A DNA stretch of 64,000 nt from Thalassobium sp. (GCA_002733205.1 NVUW01000006.1:62001-126000), one strand, 5' to 3'. Positions 35,171 through 44,584 are shown, numbered from the stretch's first letter. Numbers and translations are program-made. The notes: a model not told the origin generated them from the sequence alone.

Positions 35171-35351
35171 CGTCAGATGTTATCCTTTAAAACAGTATTT
35201 ATGGTGGAACAGACAGTATTTCATTAACGGATCTGACAGCGTTCCGGTCTTTTCTTCACTCAGTTTGGCAGCAAGGTTCTGTTGAATAGCCTGGGGCCTG
35301 TTTCATTAGTGTTAACAGGCCCTAGTTGAACTGTGCGACGGAGTGATCATT

Positions 35352-35732
35352 TTAATCGGCTTTCGGCGGTGTAAGTTCTTCGCCAAATAACATACGGTGA
35401 CCTTCAGGTGTTATGATCCCGAATTCACGCAACCCCCAGGGTTTATCGGAAATTTCCTGGCAGATGCTGGCACCCCGGGATAAGCAATCCTGATAAAACT
35501 CGTCAATATTTTCGCAGTTTATATAGGCAAAGTGGGCGTGATCATTCGTGGCGCTGGCAGGAATCTCATCAGGGCAATGCCCCAGCATCAGATTAAAACT
35601 GCCGAGATGCAGAAATACCCAGCCGTCGGTACGGAACTGTACGTCAAAGCCGAGTTTATTGCAGAAATAGGCTTCTGCGTCCTGAAGATTATTAACCGCC
35701 AGCACGTGCCGGGTTGCTGTTACTTTAAACAT
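35352..35732 (-). CDS. VOC family protein (glyoxalase/bleomycin-resistance fold)
   Basis: A 126-residue vicinal-oxygen-chelate protein with two beta-alpha-beta-beta-beta units: VLAVNNLQDAEAYFCNKLGFDVQF and the strand GWVFLHLGSFNLMLG, then FAYINCENIDEFYQDCLSRGASI and FGIITPEGHRMLFGEE. Metal-binding candidates are His9, Glu near 64 and the last Glu. Its neighbours, a SAM methyltransferase 32 bases upstream on the same strand and a LysR gene, give no clear substrate. Confidence 0.8.
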   Translation of the reverse strand: MFKVTATRHVLAVNNLQDAEAYFCNKLGFDVQFRTDGWVFLHLGSFNLMLGHCPDEIPASATNDHAHFAYINCENIDEFYQDCLSRGASICQEISDKPWGLREFGIITPEGHRMLFGEELTPPKAD

Positions 35733-35764
35733 TTATTTCCTTGCCCTTGTTTCTGAGATTCGGG

Positions 35765-36520
35765 TTATGGCCGTCGTGCTTCAAAGCTGATAATCGCATC
35801 GTCGTTATCGGCTGCTCTGCCATGCTGATAGTCGCCGGATACGATAACGTCGGTAAAACCGGCTGCCCGCAGAGCGAATGTCAGTTCATAGATTCCCCAC
35901 CAACGCAGGCAAAACAGATCAAGTTCGGTGCTGGTTAATATACCATTTTGCCAATGTTCATAGCGCAGGTAAGTAAGAGTTGTTTGCTGCACATAATTAA
36001 TTTCAGGATCTGAGCTGGAGAGTGTCAGGCATTCATCATCAGAGGCTTTCCAGCTGCGCAGTGTGCTCCGGCTCCGGATGATTTCTTTGCTGTTATCTAT
36101 ATCCAGAATTAAACGTCCACCGGGAAGAAGATTATCATAACAGCGCTGCAGCAGTGCCAGTGCCGATGCGGTGTTGGTAATCAACTGGAAAGATCCGGCA
36201 GGCATAATAATGGCTTCATAGCACCGTGGGGCGGTAAAGTCCCCGAATGTCTGGCGGGTAAGTACAGGAGTAAGATTGCGCTGCAGGCATTCCTGGCGGC
36301 AGTAATGCAGCATCTCTTCTGAAGCATCAAAGCCTTCTATATTCAGGCCGGATTCCAGCAGAGGAATTAATATGCGGCCATTGCCGGTTGCAGGTTCCAG
36401 TATCGCACCCGTGCAGCCTGCGAGACGCTCACGGTAATACTCCAGATCACCAAATGAATGGCCGATGGGTTTGTCCAGGTGATATACCCAGGCAGCCAGT
36501 TTTCCGTATACATTTTCCAT
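35765..36520 (-). CDS. SAM-dependent methyltransferase, class I
   Basis: A 251-residue Rossmann methyltransferase. AILEPATGNGRILIPLLESGLNIEGFD (about 35-62) is SAM motif I and the acidic loop, and IIMPAGSFQLI motif II. A later insertion of beta-rich sequence (YEHWQNGILTSTELDLF) is typical of small-molecule methyltransferases. Target unknown. Runs in the same direction as the VOC gene. Confidence 0.85.
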   Translation of the reverse strand: MENVYGKLAAWVYHLDKPIGHSFGDLEYYRERLAGCTGAILEPATGNGRILIPLLESGLNIEGFDASEEMLHYCRQECLQRNLTPVLTRQTFGDFTAPRCYEAIIMPAGSFQLITNTASALALLQRCYDNLLPGGRLILDIDNSKEIIRSRSTLRSWKASDDECLTLSSSDPEINYVQQTTLTYLRYEHWQNGILTSTELDLFCLRWWGIYELTFALRAAGFTDVIVSGDYQHGRAADNDDAIISFEARRP

Positions 36521-36543
36521 AATTTAACCACAGCCCCTGATTG

Positions 36544-37422
36544 TTATTGAAATTCATCCAGCAAAAACTGCCATACCGCCTGTGCGGCTTTGGTTCGTTC
36601 GCCAACGCACACCAGATTAATCGGGCTGTTTTCCGGGTGCTGCCAGTCGCTCAGCACAGGAAGTAGCAGCCCGCTTTCCCGCTCCGCTTGGATAAATTCC
36701 GGATCAAGCATAATAATACCCAGACCGGCACTGGCCATATCTACCAGAGCACGGCTGTTATTGGTTTTTATGGCGGGGCTGACTTCGATATTCTCCGTCT
36801 GACCCGCACGGTTGCGGAATGGCCAGAAGTTCAGGGAACCGAACACCAGGCAATCGTGGCGGGCGAGATCGGCAGGAGTATCCGGCTGACCGCGTTCAGC
36901 CAGATACTGTGGCGAGGCAAACCAGCCCCAGTGTTTTTCGCCTATTTTGCGCGCAATTAAAGAGGAATCGGGCAGCTGGCCAATACGGATGGCGATGTCT
37001 ACGTTTTCTGCCAGCAAATCCACATTGCGGTCATCGAGATTTAATTCCAGTTCAATGTCGGGAAATTGTTCGCGCAGTTTCTTCAGTACCGGCACCAGCC
37101 GCGCCTGCCCCATCAGAATACTGGCGCTGATTTTTACCCGGCCTTTCGGTGAGGTTTGCATATCATCCAGCAGACCATTGAGGTTGCTCAGTACCTTACT
37201 CAGATCACCCGTGCCCAACAGCAGGTTGCGGCCAACATCGGTCAGCTGCAGTTGCCGGGTAGACCGTTGCAGTAAGGGCTGTCCGACAAACTCCTCAAGC
37301 TGACGGATCTTTTTACTGACCGACGAGCGCGGCAGACCCAGCTCCGTTGCCGTCGCCTGGAAACTACCGCGCTCTGCAACCCGGTGAAAAACATGCAACA
37401 GCGACAGATTGAGATAAGACAT
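36544..37422 (-). CDS. LysR family regulator
   Basis: A 292-residue LysR regulator from ATG 37422 (an earlier ATG would add a non-homologous 29 residues). The helix-turn-helix is residues about 18-60 (GSFQATATELGLPRSSVSKKIRQLEEFVGQPLLQR), followed by the effector domain with GRVKISASILMGQARLVPVLKKL. It belongs to the CrgA/DsdC-like group (short WHIGLP-type). It is divergent from an SDR oxidoreductase 155 bases away, the usual target position. Confidence 0.9.
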   Translation of the reverse strand: MSYLNLSLLHVFHRVAERGSFQATATELGLPRSSVSKKIRQLEEFVGQPLLQRSTRQLQLTDVGRNLLLGTGDLSKVLSNLNGLLDDMQTSPKGRVKISASILMGQARLVPVLKKLREQFPDIELELNLDDRNVDLLAENVDIAIRIGQLPDSSLIARKIGEKHWGWFASPQYLAERGQPDTPADLARHDCLVFGSLNFWPFRNRAGQTENIEVSPAIKTNNSRALVDMASAGLGIIMLDPEFIQAERESGLLLPVLSDWQHPENSPINLVCVGERTKAAQAVWQFLLDEFQ

Positions 37423-37577
37423 AAAACCTCTGACAGGACACGTAAATACCTGATGGTAGCCGGCTTGGTTGATATTTTTGTTTCCAAACCGGAACCAGTA
37501 AGTGCGCATATTGATGCCTTATTGACGCCCTGACAAGTTGCTAATCTGCCGCATAACAAACAACGAGGAGAACGGAT

Positions 37578-38306
37578 ATGAATGGCAAAACAATTCTGAT
37601 TACGGGTGGCACCGCAGGCATCGGCCTGGCATTGGCAGAGAAACTGGCAGCCGATGGCAATCGTGTGATTATTACCGGGCGTGATCAGCACAAAATAAAT
37701 CAGGTAAGTGCTGCAATTGGCTGCAGCGGCTTTGTTGCCGACAGTGCCGACGGCGCGGCGCTGAAACAACTGGCCGCAGCCCTGCAAAAAGACAATATTC
37801 AACTGGATGGTTTAGTGCTGAATGCCGGTGTGTTTTACCCGCAGGCTATTGCAACCAGCAGCGAAGAAGACTTTGACCAGACCATCGCCATTAATACCAA
37901 GGGCCCTTTTATTACCCTGCAGCAGTTACAACCACTGCTGAAGAACCCTTCCAGTGTGGTGTTTGTATCCAGCATTGTGGTGACCAAAGCCTTCCCGCAA
38001 GCGGCGGTATATGCTGCCAGCAAAGCGGCTTTTGAAACCATTGCGCGGGTGGCTAATCTGGAATTTTCAGGTTTGGGTATCCGTATTAATTCGGTTCGCC
38101 CCGGTGTAACTGCAACAGCCATTCAGGGCAAAGCGGGGATGAATGCGGAGCAACAGGATGCTCTGTTTGAATCGATGAAGGATACCGTGCTGGGGCGGGT
38201 GATGACCGTTGAGGACCAGATTGGCGCCATCGAATTTCTGCTCTCTGAGCGCTCGCTGGCGATGCGTAGTGCAGTACTGGAAGTGGATGGTGGGTATTTG
38301 CTGTAA
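37578..38306 (+). CDS. SDR family oxidoreductase (LysR-linked)
   Basis: A 242-residue classical short-chain dehydrogenase. TGGTAGIG (residues 9-16) is the NAD(P) loop, LNAGV at about 80-84 the NAG motif, S-Y-K triad in FVSSIVV and YAASK, and RPGV the end loop. Substrate unknown. Divergent LysR regulation is likely. Confidence 0.92.
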   Translation: MNGKTILITGGTAGIGLALAEKLAADGNRVIITGRDQHKINQVSAAIGCSGFVADSADGAALKQLAAALQKDNIQLDGLVLNAGVFYPQAIATSSEEDFDQTIAINTKGPFITLQQLQPLLKNPSSVVFVSSIVVTKAFPQAAVYAASKAAFETIARVANLEFSGLGIRINSVRPGVTATAIQGKAGMNAEQQDALFESMKDTVLGRVMTVEDQIGAIEFLLSERSLAMRSAVLEVDGGYLL

Positions 38307-38322
38307 AACATGCCGCTGGCTG

Positions 38323-39186
38323 TCAGAGTTCCTCACGTAATGTCAGTAATTCTTTGCGGCGGGCGGCGCTGACTTTCGGATAGCTCATTTTGAAGCTCTT
38401 CAGCGTGTTAACCACAATCTGAGAGATAATCAGCCTGGCATTTTTTTTATCGTCAGCGGGGATAACAAACCATGGTGACTCTTTCGTACTGGTCGTGCTC
38501 AGGCATGCTTCATAGGCACGCATATAGTCGTCCCAGTGCTTACGTTCCTGCACATCGGCGAGGCTGAATTTCCAGTTTTTTTCCGCTTCATCAATACGTG
38601 CCAGAAAGCGCTCGCGTTGTTCATCTTTAGAGATATGAAGAAAAAACTTAATCACCTGTGTGCCGTTACTGTGCAGATGAGCCTCCAGATCATTAATCGA
38701 TTTAAAGCGCTCTTCCCAGATTGCGTGTCCGGCAATTGCATCATCGGAGAACCCCTGGGCCAGCAGTAATTGCGGATGAACCCGTACCACCAAAACCTCT
38801 TCGTAGTAGGAGCGATTAAATATGCCTATGCGTCCCCGTTCCGGCAGTCGTTTGGTGGTGCGCCACAGGAAATCGTGTTCCAGCTCTTCACTGCTCGGTT
38901 GTTTAAAACTGAATACCTGACAGCCCTGCGGATTTACACCGGACATCACATGGCGGATGGCACCATCTTTGCCGGCGGTATCCATACCCTGAAAAATCAA
39001 CAGCAAAGATTGCTGATTTGAGGCGTAGTGCAGTCGCTGCAAATCGCTCAGTTCGCTGACCTGAGATTCCAGTATTTTTTTATATTCTTTTTTTGAATCA
39101 TACAGGGATGGGATTTTGCTCGGACGCCGGGCCAGATCAACATGTTCTCCGGCCTGAACGCGGTAGTCATCGGGATCTATTTTCAT
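38323..39186 (-). CDS. ppk2: Polyphosphate kinase 2 family protein
   Basis: A 287-residue PPK2. Walker [18 protein letters not shown] (about 68-84), then [21 protein letters not shown] (PPK2 lid and base), [15 protein letters not shown] (Walker B area) and the C-terminal [13 protein letters not shown] and [15 protein letters not shown]. The HDFLWRT and S-SFK-PS pattern resembles the class III (polyphosphate-AMP/ADP phosphotransferase) branch, so it may phosphorylate nucleotides at polyphosphate's expense. Convergent with the SDR gene. Confidence 0.92.
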   Translation of the reverse strand: MKIDPDDYRVQAGEHVDLARRPSKIPSLYDSKKEYKKILESQVSELSDLQRLHYASNQQSLLLIFQGMDTAGKDGAIRHVMSGVNPQGCQVFSFKQPSSEELEHDFLWRTTKRLPERGRIGIFNRSYYEEVLVVRVHPQLLLAQGFSDDAIAGHAIWEERFKSINDLEAHLHSNGTQVIKFFLHISKDEQRERFLARIDEAEKNWKFSLADVQERKHWDDYMRAYEACLSTTSTKESPWFVIPADDKKNARLIISQIVVNTLKSFKMSYPKVSAARRKELLTLREEL

Positions 39187-39598
39187 AAAACTTCCAGAGT
39201 ACGCAGATAGTTTAGTGCATCGTCCAGATCAGCCATCGGTGCCAAGGCACCTCTGAGAACAAATAAAAACGCACGGGTTGCCAATAATAGGGATCGCTCA
39301 GCATGCACTAACAGAACTACCATTGACAGAACAACCACTCTAACACCTCTTATGAGACGATTGATATTGCCAGCGTTGCATTAGCACAGAGGTGCTACAG
39401 GAAGTTCTGCTCGTCTTTTAATGTTATATCGCTCAGCGGATGGCTGACGCCTTAGAGCAGGATTCATGGAGCAGCAATGACACGAGAAACATGGTTGGCT
39501 GTCCCGATACTCTTTATCCCGGTGCTCTTTATCCCGGTACTCTTTATCCCGGTACTCTTTGTCCAGTCAGGCGGATCTTTGAGCAGTCTGCTTGATTC
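39187..39598. other. Intergenic region with a 15-bp tandem repeat
   Basis: 412 bases. GGTGCCAAGGCACC (39238-39251) is a short hairpin. Four 15-base units CCCG(G/A)T(A/G)CTCTTTAT run from 39503 to 39562. No gene is evident. Confidence 0.6.
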
Positions 39599-40051
39599 TT
39601 AGCTGAACACACCAAAGTCATCGGTTGTTACTTTCAAGAAATCGGCAAGTAACTGCGGTTTTTCAATGCTGCCTGACAATGTTCCCTGCAGATTGATGTG
39701 TTTGACAAAGCGTACGCTAAGTAACGATTCTAATTCCGTAATGAAGGCAATAATATTTTCCGGCGATTCAAAAGCGGGCCATTTAATAAACCGCCGGTAC
39801 TTCAACTGTTGAGAATCAACACGGAAACCATAAGTCCCCCATTGCGCATAAAAGACCTCGTCCCGTCTTTCCAGTGAAACCTGCCAATGTCGGTCATTGA
39901 TGCTGAGTGTTAACAGTAAGTCTTCCGGACGTAACGAGTTGCGTTCAATCACCCAATTCATAGGCTGGGTGGTGCTCCATTGCATATGAATCGACCAGGG
40001 CTTCTGTGGGAGCTTAATACCAATGGATTCAAAAAAATCATCTGGGTACAT
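39599..40051 (-). CDS. Uncharacterised protein, possibly immunity-type
   Basis: A 150-residue protein with no recognised family. It is rich in aromatic and charged residues (IHMQWSTTQPMNWVIERNSLR, WQVSLERRDEVFYAQWGTYGF) with no signal or membrane segment. It starts a run of small minus-strand genes that include SMI1/KNR4 and DUF5071 proteins, families found as immunity proteins to polymorphic toxins. The role is inferred from neighbours only. Confidence 0.55.
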   Translation of the reverse strand: MYPDDFFESIGIKLPQKPWSIHMQWSTTQPMNWVIERNSLRPEDLLLTLSINDRHWQVSLERRDEVFYAQWGTYGFRVDSQQLKYRRFIKWPAFESPENIIAFITELESLLSVRFVKHINLQGTLSGSIEKPQLLADFLKVTTDDFGVFS

Positions 40052-40085
40052 AGTAACCTCAGTAATATAACCGGCTCAGGTTCCG

Positions 40086-40481
40086 TCAGACATTACGCGC
40101 TGATAATAATTCACAGGTAACGCAGTGAACTTCTTCTGCGATTTCACTGGCGGTCGGATGCAGGCAGATACTGTTCAGTTTAAAACGCAGCGCCTGAAAT
40201 ACCTCATCACTTACCAGATACAGAAAGTGAGAGATGATCCAGTATTTCCACATCTCGTCGTCGCTGTTCAGAATATGTAATACCGGCTCCACCAGTTCGT
40301 TGCCCAGTAACGATAAGCGCTCAGCCACCGGCCCGGCGATGGGCCAGTTAAGGTCCTGCAGACACTCCAGCAGATCAGCAATATAAGGCAGCAGATCTTC
40401 GTCGGAGGCGGCCTGCAGATTGGCACAGGCTTCATCGTCAAATTTATCTTTGGGTACGAGTCTGATCATTCTGGCATTCAT
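40086..40481 (-). CDS. DUF5071 protein
   Basis: A 131-residue protein of DUF5071 type: RLVPKDKFDDEACANLQAASDEDLLPYIADLLECLQDLNWPIAGPVAERL is its conserved N-terminal pattern (K-D-K-F-D, then LQDxNWPIAxPV). The helical-repeat family is often linked to toxin immunity. No signal or membrane segment. It lies 34 bases before the next gene on the strand and is probably co-transcribed. Confidence 0.75.
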   Translation of the reverse strand: MNARMIRLVPKDKFDDEACANLQAASDEDLLPYIADLLECLQDLNWPIAGPVAERLSLLGNELVEPVLHILNSDDEMWKYWIISHFLYLVSDEVFQALRFKLNSICLHPTASEIAEEVHCVTCELLSARNV

Positions 40482-40548
40482 GCTTTGGTATTTATTGTCT
40501 GATATTCAGAGTAAGAGCCTTTGGTGAATACTCAAAAAAGGCGACAGG

Positions 40549-40920
40549 TTAATGGTACGACTCTGGCTCCAGAAAAACACTCCCCCAGGTTATTAATTCA
40601 CCGCACTCCATCCAGATAGAACAGCCATAACCTGTTGTGGTTGTTTTTATATCTTCCTGATAAATCAGCTCCTGATTTTTAATCCACAGGGTTTGTGACT
40701 CTTTACCGTATGGAATAATCAGAGGTATGGGAATGATAAAGGACAGGTATAGGCCAATCCACTTATAGTCACTGCGATAATAGGTGGTCTTTGTTGCACC
40801 CTCTATCTCTGCTGGATCACCCGAGTAAGTTTTATGGCTATGAACGATATCCAGACCTACACAGCTGGTTAATTGGCTGACGATAACAACCATTGAGGCT
40901 ATATGCCGCAGAGCTTTCAT
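40549..40920 (-). CDS. Putative lipoprotein of unknown function
   Basis: A 123-residue protein. A short signal and lipobox-like QLTSC (C20) suggest lipid anchoring. The rest has a hydrophobic stretch (WIGLYLSFIIPIPLIIPY, about 54-71). No known domain. The position within the immunity-like cluster is the only context. Confidence 0.6.
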   Translation of the reverse strand: MKALRHIASMVVIVSQLTSCVGLDIVHSHKTYSGDPAEIEGATKTTYYRSDYKWIGLYLSFIIPIPLIIPYGKESQTLWIKNQELIYQEDIKTTTTGYGCSIWMECGELITWGSVFLEPESYH

Positions 40921-40962
40921 ATTCTTCCTTCATGTGGGTTAAACCAGACGCAGGTGGCCAAC

Positions 40963-41415
40963 TCAATCGTCACACTGAGAAAAATGGGATTGATTGGTGC
41001 TTGCACTCAATACATGGTTTTTCGCCCGTTGAATCAGCTGCTCATGCGCCGGAAACTGCGCCCCTGTACCTGGCCAGTAAAAGCCATCATCATTTATGCA
41101 GAGCGTTATCAGAACCTCTGCATCGTCCAGGCTGAGCGCTTCGTCAGGTTCTGCCGACATTACATAATGAATTCGATCCCTGTGCTCCCCGCGAATAGTG
41201 TCGGTAACCTCGGCATAATAAAGATGCTGGCTGCCATCCGTGCCCTCAATTACCTTTGCATCCGTGTGCCTGATAACCGCAGAGTAGGGTGTTTCTGCAA
41301 CGGCATTGAGCAAATATGGGCTTATTGCTTCAATTTGTACCTGGTTTAACGACCTGTCGGCGAAGGCATAGCCGCTGACCAATAACAGCACGAAAAAGCT
41401 CAGATAATTTTTCAT
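40963..41415 (-). CDS. Secreted protein of unknown function
   Basis: A 150-residue protein with a signal peptide (LSFFVLLLVSGYAFA, cleavage near residue 19) and cysteines at about 106 and 148 only. No domain recognised. It lies 11 bases after the SMI1/KNR4 gene, so it is in the same transcript. Confidence 0.6.
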   Translation of the reverse strand: MKNYLSFFVLLLVSGYAFADRSLNQVQIEAISPYLLNAVAETPYSAVIRHTDAKVIEGTDGSQHLYYAEVTDTIRGEHRDRIHYVMSAEPDEALSLDDAEVLITLCINDDGFYWPGTGAQFPAHEQLIQRAKNHVLSASTNQSHFSQCDD

Positions 41416-41426
41416 GGCGTACCCTG

Positions 41427-42032
41427 TCAGAAGGCATCCCAGTCATGAAAGTGTTTGTCGTATTCCTTATCGTTAATTTCCCAACACTCAGCGTTGAGCG
41501 TCCAGTCTACGCTTTCGAGATAGCCGATAAATTTAGCGATAAATTCTTCAAACGAATCGGCCTTCAGTTTCTTGGTATCTTCATCACGTCCGAATGAAAT
41601 CATCTGATGCATCTTGCCTTTAACATCAGGATCAAAATCGATACCGATATGATTACCACCATGGTCATGGGTAATCGGTAACCACTTTCTGTTCAGATAA
41701 AGTGGTTTGATAACCCCCTCCGGAGACGATGCCATGGAATCGGCCAGATCTTCATTCAGGCCGTCATTCTCCAGCGCGACCCAGGTATCCCACTGGCGTA
41801 TAATTTCCTTTACCGGCAGCAGACGGATACCAAAGAAAAACCCACGGCCGTTTCCAGGTTCCTGGCCATTATGCACAGACAGAAATTTTTTGTACGCCTG
41901 TGGCAACTCAAGCCCGGTGTGCTGCTCAAGCTGGGCGATCTCTTCGGCGGTTGCACCGTTGTTTAATTCGAGCAAATTAAAACCACCGCGTGCATTAAAA
42001 ATAGCGGTCATCTTTTCCCATTGTGCTTGCAT
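41427..42032 (-). CDS. SMI1/KNR4 family protein
   Basis: A 201-residue SUKH/SMI1-KNR4 protein: the N-terminal NNGATAEEIAQLEQHTGLELPQAYKKFLSVHNGQEP, then GIRLLPVKEII and the GGNHIGIDFDPD segment, and FEEFIAKFIGYLESVDW at the C-terminus. In bacteria these are commonly immunity proteins for contact-dependent or secreted toxins. No toxin gene is adjacent in the window, so it is an orphan immunity candidate. Confidence 0.85.
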   Translation of the reverse strand: MQAQWEKMTAIFNARGGFNLLELNNGATAEEIAQLEQHTGLELPQAYKKFLSVHNGQEPGNGRGFFFGIRLLPVKEIIRQWDTWVALENDGLNEDLADSMASSPEGVIKPLYLNRKWLPITHDHGGNHIGIDFDPDVKGKMHQMISFGRDEDTKKLKADSFEEFIAKFIGYLESVDWTLNAECWEINDKEYDKHFHDWDAF

Positions 42033-42062
42033 ACAATATTCTCTGTCAGTGTCTTGATTGTG

Positions 42063-42084
42063 GGAACAGAGCGTTATCTGTTCC
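42063..42084. terminator. Hairpin upstream of the SMI1/KNR4 gene
   Basis: GGAACAGA pairs with TCTGTTCC around a GCGTTA loop. It lies between two minus-strand genes with no clear T run, so transcriptional stop or attenuation is only possible. Confidence 0.4.
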
Positions 42085-42156
42085 GGTGATATTTCTCTTT
42101 GCTTAATTCAGATTATCGGCGATACGTTCGATGGTTGCCGGGTCCGCCTTCTCATT

Positions 42157-42654
42157 TCAGTTAAGAACGGCTTCTTTTGTCAGATTATTTTCATCGGCTA
42201 ACGCCGTGCGGCATGCCCATGCCAGTAAGTGGTTTGGATCTTTCCAGCCATCATACAGATTGTGGGCATACTGGTCGCACAGGTAAACCATGGAACCACT
42301 GTCCTGGGTCATGACAAACCAATCGCCTGAAGGGTCTGATCCCAGAGCGAAGAGTTCTGTATCGCTGTTGAAGTCATCCAGCTGTTGTCTGAAATCGAAA
42401 GCAATGGCTTCCTGGGTAAAAGGCCAAAGGGATGGAAACTGACCATCCTTGTTCAATTGGATGTAAGTTTCAAACCAGTGATGCCATTGCTCAGGAATAA
42501 CGTGTTTGAACCGAAGTAATGGCTCGCTCTCTGGTATTGAGTATTTAAAATAGTTAATGTTTTTGAAATTCTTGCATTCTTCGATAAATTGTTCAGGAAA
42601 GTAGTCATCCGCTACCGGAGCAGTAATGATATTAAGCAATTCGTCTGTATTCAT
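42157..42654 (-). CDS. SUKH-like immunity candidate
   Basis: A 165-residue protein resembling but not clearly matching SMI1/KNR4: ALGSDPSGDWFVMTQDSG and MVYLCDQYAHNLYDGW are its most structured parts. No signal. Neighbour of the SMI1/KNR4 gene. The similarity is weak. Confidence 0.6.
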   Translation of the reverse strand: MNTDELLNIITAPVADDYFPEQFIEECKNFKNINYFKYSIPESEPLLRFKHVIPEQWHHWFETYIQLNKDGQFPSLWPFTQEAIAFDFRQQLDDFNSDTELFALGSDPSGDWFVMTQDSGSMVYLCDQYAHNLYDGWKDPNHLLAWACRTALADENNLTKEAVLN

Positions 42655-42762
42655 GTCACATCCAGATTGTAATTAATTATTGGTCAATACAGTAAATTAT
42701 TGGTTTCTAATTGCACTGCTTGTGTCCGATAAATTTAGTCTTCAGAATCAAAAAATATTGTG

Positions 42763-43143
42763 CTAGCCGATGCTGAGAAATTTTTTCATTCTGACAGCAA
42801 TTTGCTCTGTGCTGATGGCTGTATTTGATACTTCGATGTCTGTTACATTGGAAACACAGATCGTGCCATCGAACTTTACTTCGCGGTAAAGTTCCACTGG
42901 TCTGGAACAGACACAATAAGCCAGAAACTCTTCATCGCCATCCTCATCGGTGGCAAAGCGATAAGTAATGGTATCAACGAAGTTGTGAAGCTCTACCGGT
43001 TCGCTGGTGTAAAAAGAATCAATATTAACAGTAACGCCGGTTCCGGTGGCATCTTTTACCAGTTGCTTCAGCGCACCGGCATAAGGCAGATCTTCGGGTA
43101 TTTCAACGTCTTCAATTTTTCCAATGCTTACAGTACTTTTCAT
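42763..43143 (-). CDS. Uncharacterised small protein in immunity-like cluster
   Basis: A 126-residue cytoplasmic protein, strongly acidic, with no known motif (TVSIGKIEDVEIPEDLPYAG at the start; EQIAVRMKKFLSIG at the end). Fairly low GC, like the neighbours. Codon use supports coding. Confidence 0.55.
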   Translation of the reverse strand: MKSTVSIGKIEDVEIPEDLPYAGALKQLVKDATGTGVTVNIDSFYTSEPVELHNFVDTITYRFATDEDGDEEFLAYCVCSRPVELYREVKFDGTICVSNVTDIEVSNTAISTEQIAVRMKKFLSIG

Positions 43144-43226
43144 TGCTTATTCACTTTGGATGCTTTCATACAACAGGGTTTTACCAGAAGGTTCGGATAT
43201 CTCTGAGTGTATACCTGTCAGGGTGT

Positions 43227-43616
43227 TCAGCGGTAACCAGGAGCATTCAGCAGCCAATCCTGGTGAGGTGCCGGGTAGTCTGCATAAAACACTAATAGTT
43301 CATTTTCCTGCAATGTATTGATCTTTTCGCTATACCATGTGGCATATTCAGAAAATATAGGATTCTGTTCTGCCGGTGTCAGCGCGTAGTAGCGCTCAAA
43401 ATTATCAGCCAGGGACTCTGCGGAGCCGGTATCGCTACTCCATTCAACTTCACTCGATTCTCTCAGGCTGCCACAAGCAATAATCTGATTACCAGGCCAG
43501 ACATTGTCGGTGATTTTACCGATGATGAATCTCCAGTTCGTACCACTGGCCGACATTCCGCAGTATAAATAGATATCGGAGTATCCTTTGCTATGCAGTA
43601 TTTCTATCATCTTCAT
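43227..43616 (-). CDS. Uncharacterised small protein
   Basis: A 129-residue protein from the ATG at 43616; ATG 43640 (8 residues longer) is an alternative and neither has a good ribosome site. GYSDIYLYCGMSASGTNWRF is the only distinctive part. No family recognised. It ends the small-gene run at its high-coordinate side. Confidence 0.5.
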   Translation of the reverse strand: MKMIEILHSKGYSDIYLYCGMSASGTNWRFIIGKITDNVWPGNQIIACGSLRESSEVEWSSDTGSAESLADNFERYYALTPAEQNPIFSEYATWYSEKINTLQENELLVFYADYPAPHQDWLLNAPGYR

Positions 43617-43706
43617 TATTTTGCACGGAAGATAAGTCATCTTAATTAACTCAAAACGATCAGCCCGCAATGCCGGGCTATTTTTCTGGCGTGCCAGGCA
43701 CGTCAC

Positions 43707-44063
43707 TGCATATCCTGACAGGCGCAGGCAGGGTCAGCGTATTTATACAAAAATTTTGGCGGGAGGAGTACAGGCTGTCTCTGATCTTGAAAACGGATGC
43801 ACATGCGGTGATCAGAAGACAGTTATACGGCATCCCTGCCAGTGACAGCAGATTACCGGAGTTTTACGGCTTGCTCAATAATTGATAAACATAAAATCAG
43901 CAAAGAAAAGCAAAGCCCGGCGTTATGCCCGCATTGCCTGGTATGCAGCGGATCAGCTCAGCATCCGCGGGCAGGGCTTCATTCTGTTGTGCGTTGGATA
44001 AGCCATGTATCGGCCCCGCCGTTCGTGCTTTAATCCGGTTTTTATTACACCCCTGAAAATCCT
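43707..44063. other. Intergenic region
   Basis: About 357 bases. GCGTGCCAGGCACGTC is a short hairpin near 43689-43704. AAGCCC... and ...GGGCTT flank an irregular inverted region at about 43912-43979. No gene is evident. Confidence 0.45.
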
Positions 44064-44531
44064 ATGCCCGATTGGATGATACTCAGCGATTGGCCCTGGC
44101 TGTACAGCTACGGCGGTTTATTTATTCTCGCCTTGCTGGCTGCCAGCCTGTTACCGCTTGGCTCTGAGTGGTTGCTGCTGGTGTTGCTCAGCCAGCAACT
44201 GGACCCGCTGGCATTGTGGCTGGTCGCCAGTGCCGGTAATACCCTCGGCAGCGTGCTGAACTATGCCCTTGGCTATTACGCCGCCGACCGGGTTATCGCC
44301 AGGCAACAATCGCAGTTAAAGCTCAGGCGCTGGCAACAGGCTGAACTCTGGTTTGGCCGCTACGGTATCTGGAGTATGTTGTTGGCCTGGCTTCCGCTGG
44401 CAGGGGATTTACTGACGCTGGTTGCAGGCGTATTACGTGCTAACTTCCCATTATTTTTACTGCTGGTCGCCATCGGCAAAGCCGCCCGCTACGCCTTATT
44501 AGTAGCGGGGTTTGATTATATGGTGGGGTGA
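44064..44531 (+). CDS. yqaA: YqaA-type DedA/VTT membrane protein
   Basis: A 155-residue membrane protein: first helix GGLFILALLAASLLPLGSEWLLL, then a central WLVASAGNTLGSVLNYALGYYAADRV, and two later helices. The SNARE-associated (VTT) pattern with the glycine-rich GNTLGS is conserved in YqaA. These proteins may move lipids or small molecules. It is the only plus-strand gene in this part. Confidence 0.85.
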   Translation: MPDWMILSDWPWLYSYGGLFILALLAASLLPLGSEWLLLVLLSQQLDPLALWLVASAGNTLGSVLNYALGYYAADRVIARQQSQLKLRRWQQAELWFGRYGIWSMLLAWLPLAGDLLTLVAGVLRANFPLFLLLVAIGKAARYALLVAGFDYMVG

Positions 44532-44584
44532 AGGGGGTTGTTAAAGCGGGAAGGATTTAATCTTCTGGAACAGTTTACTCGCTT

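Noticed and set aside
43670..43885. Plus-strand frame in the 43.7-44.1 kb intergenic region
   Set aside because: Overlaps a minus-strand gene end, has no family and no good start.
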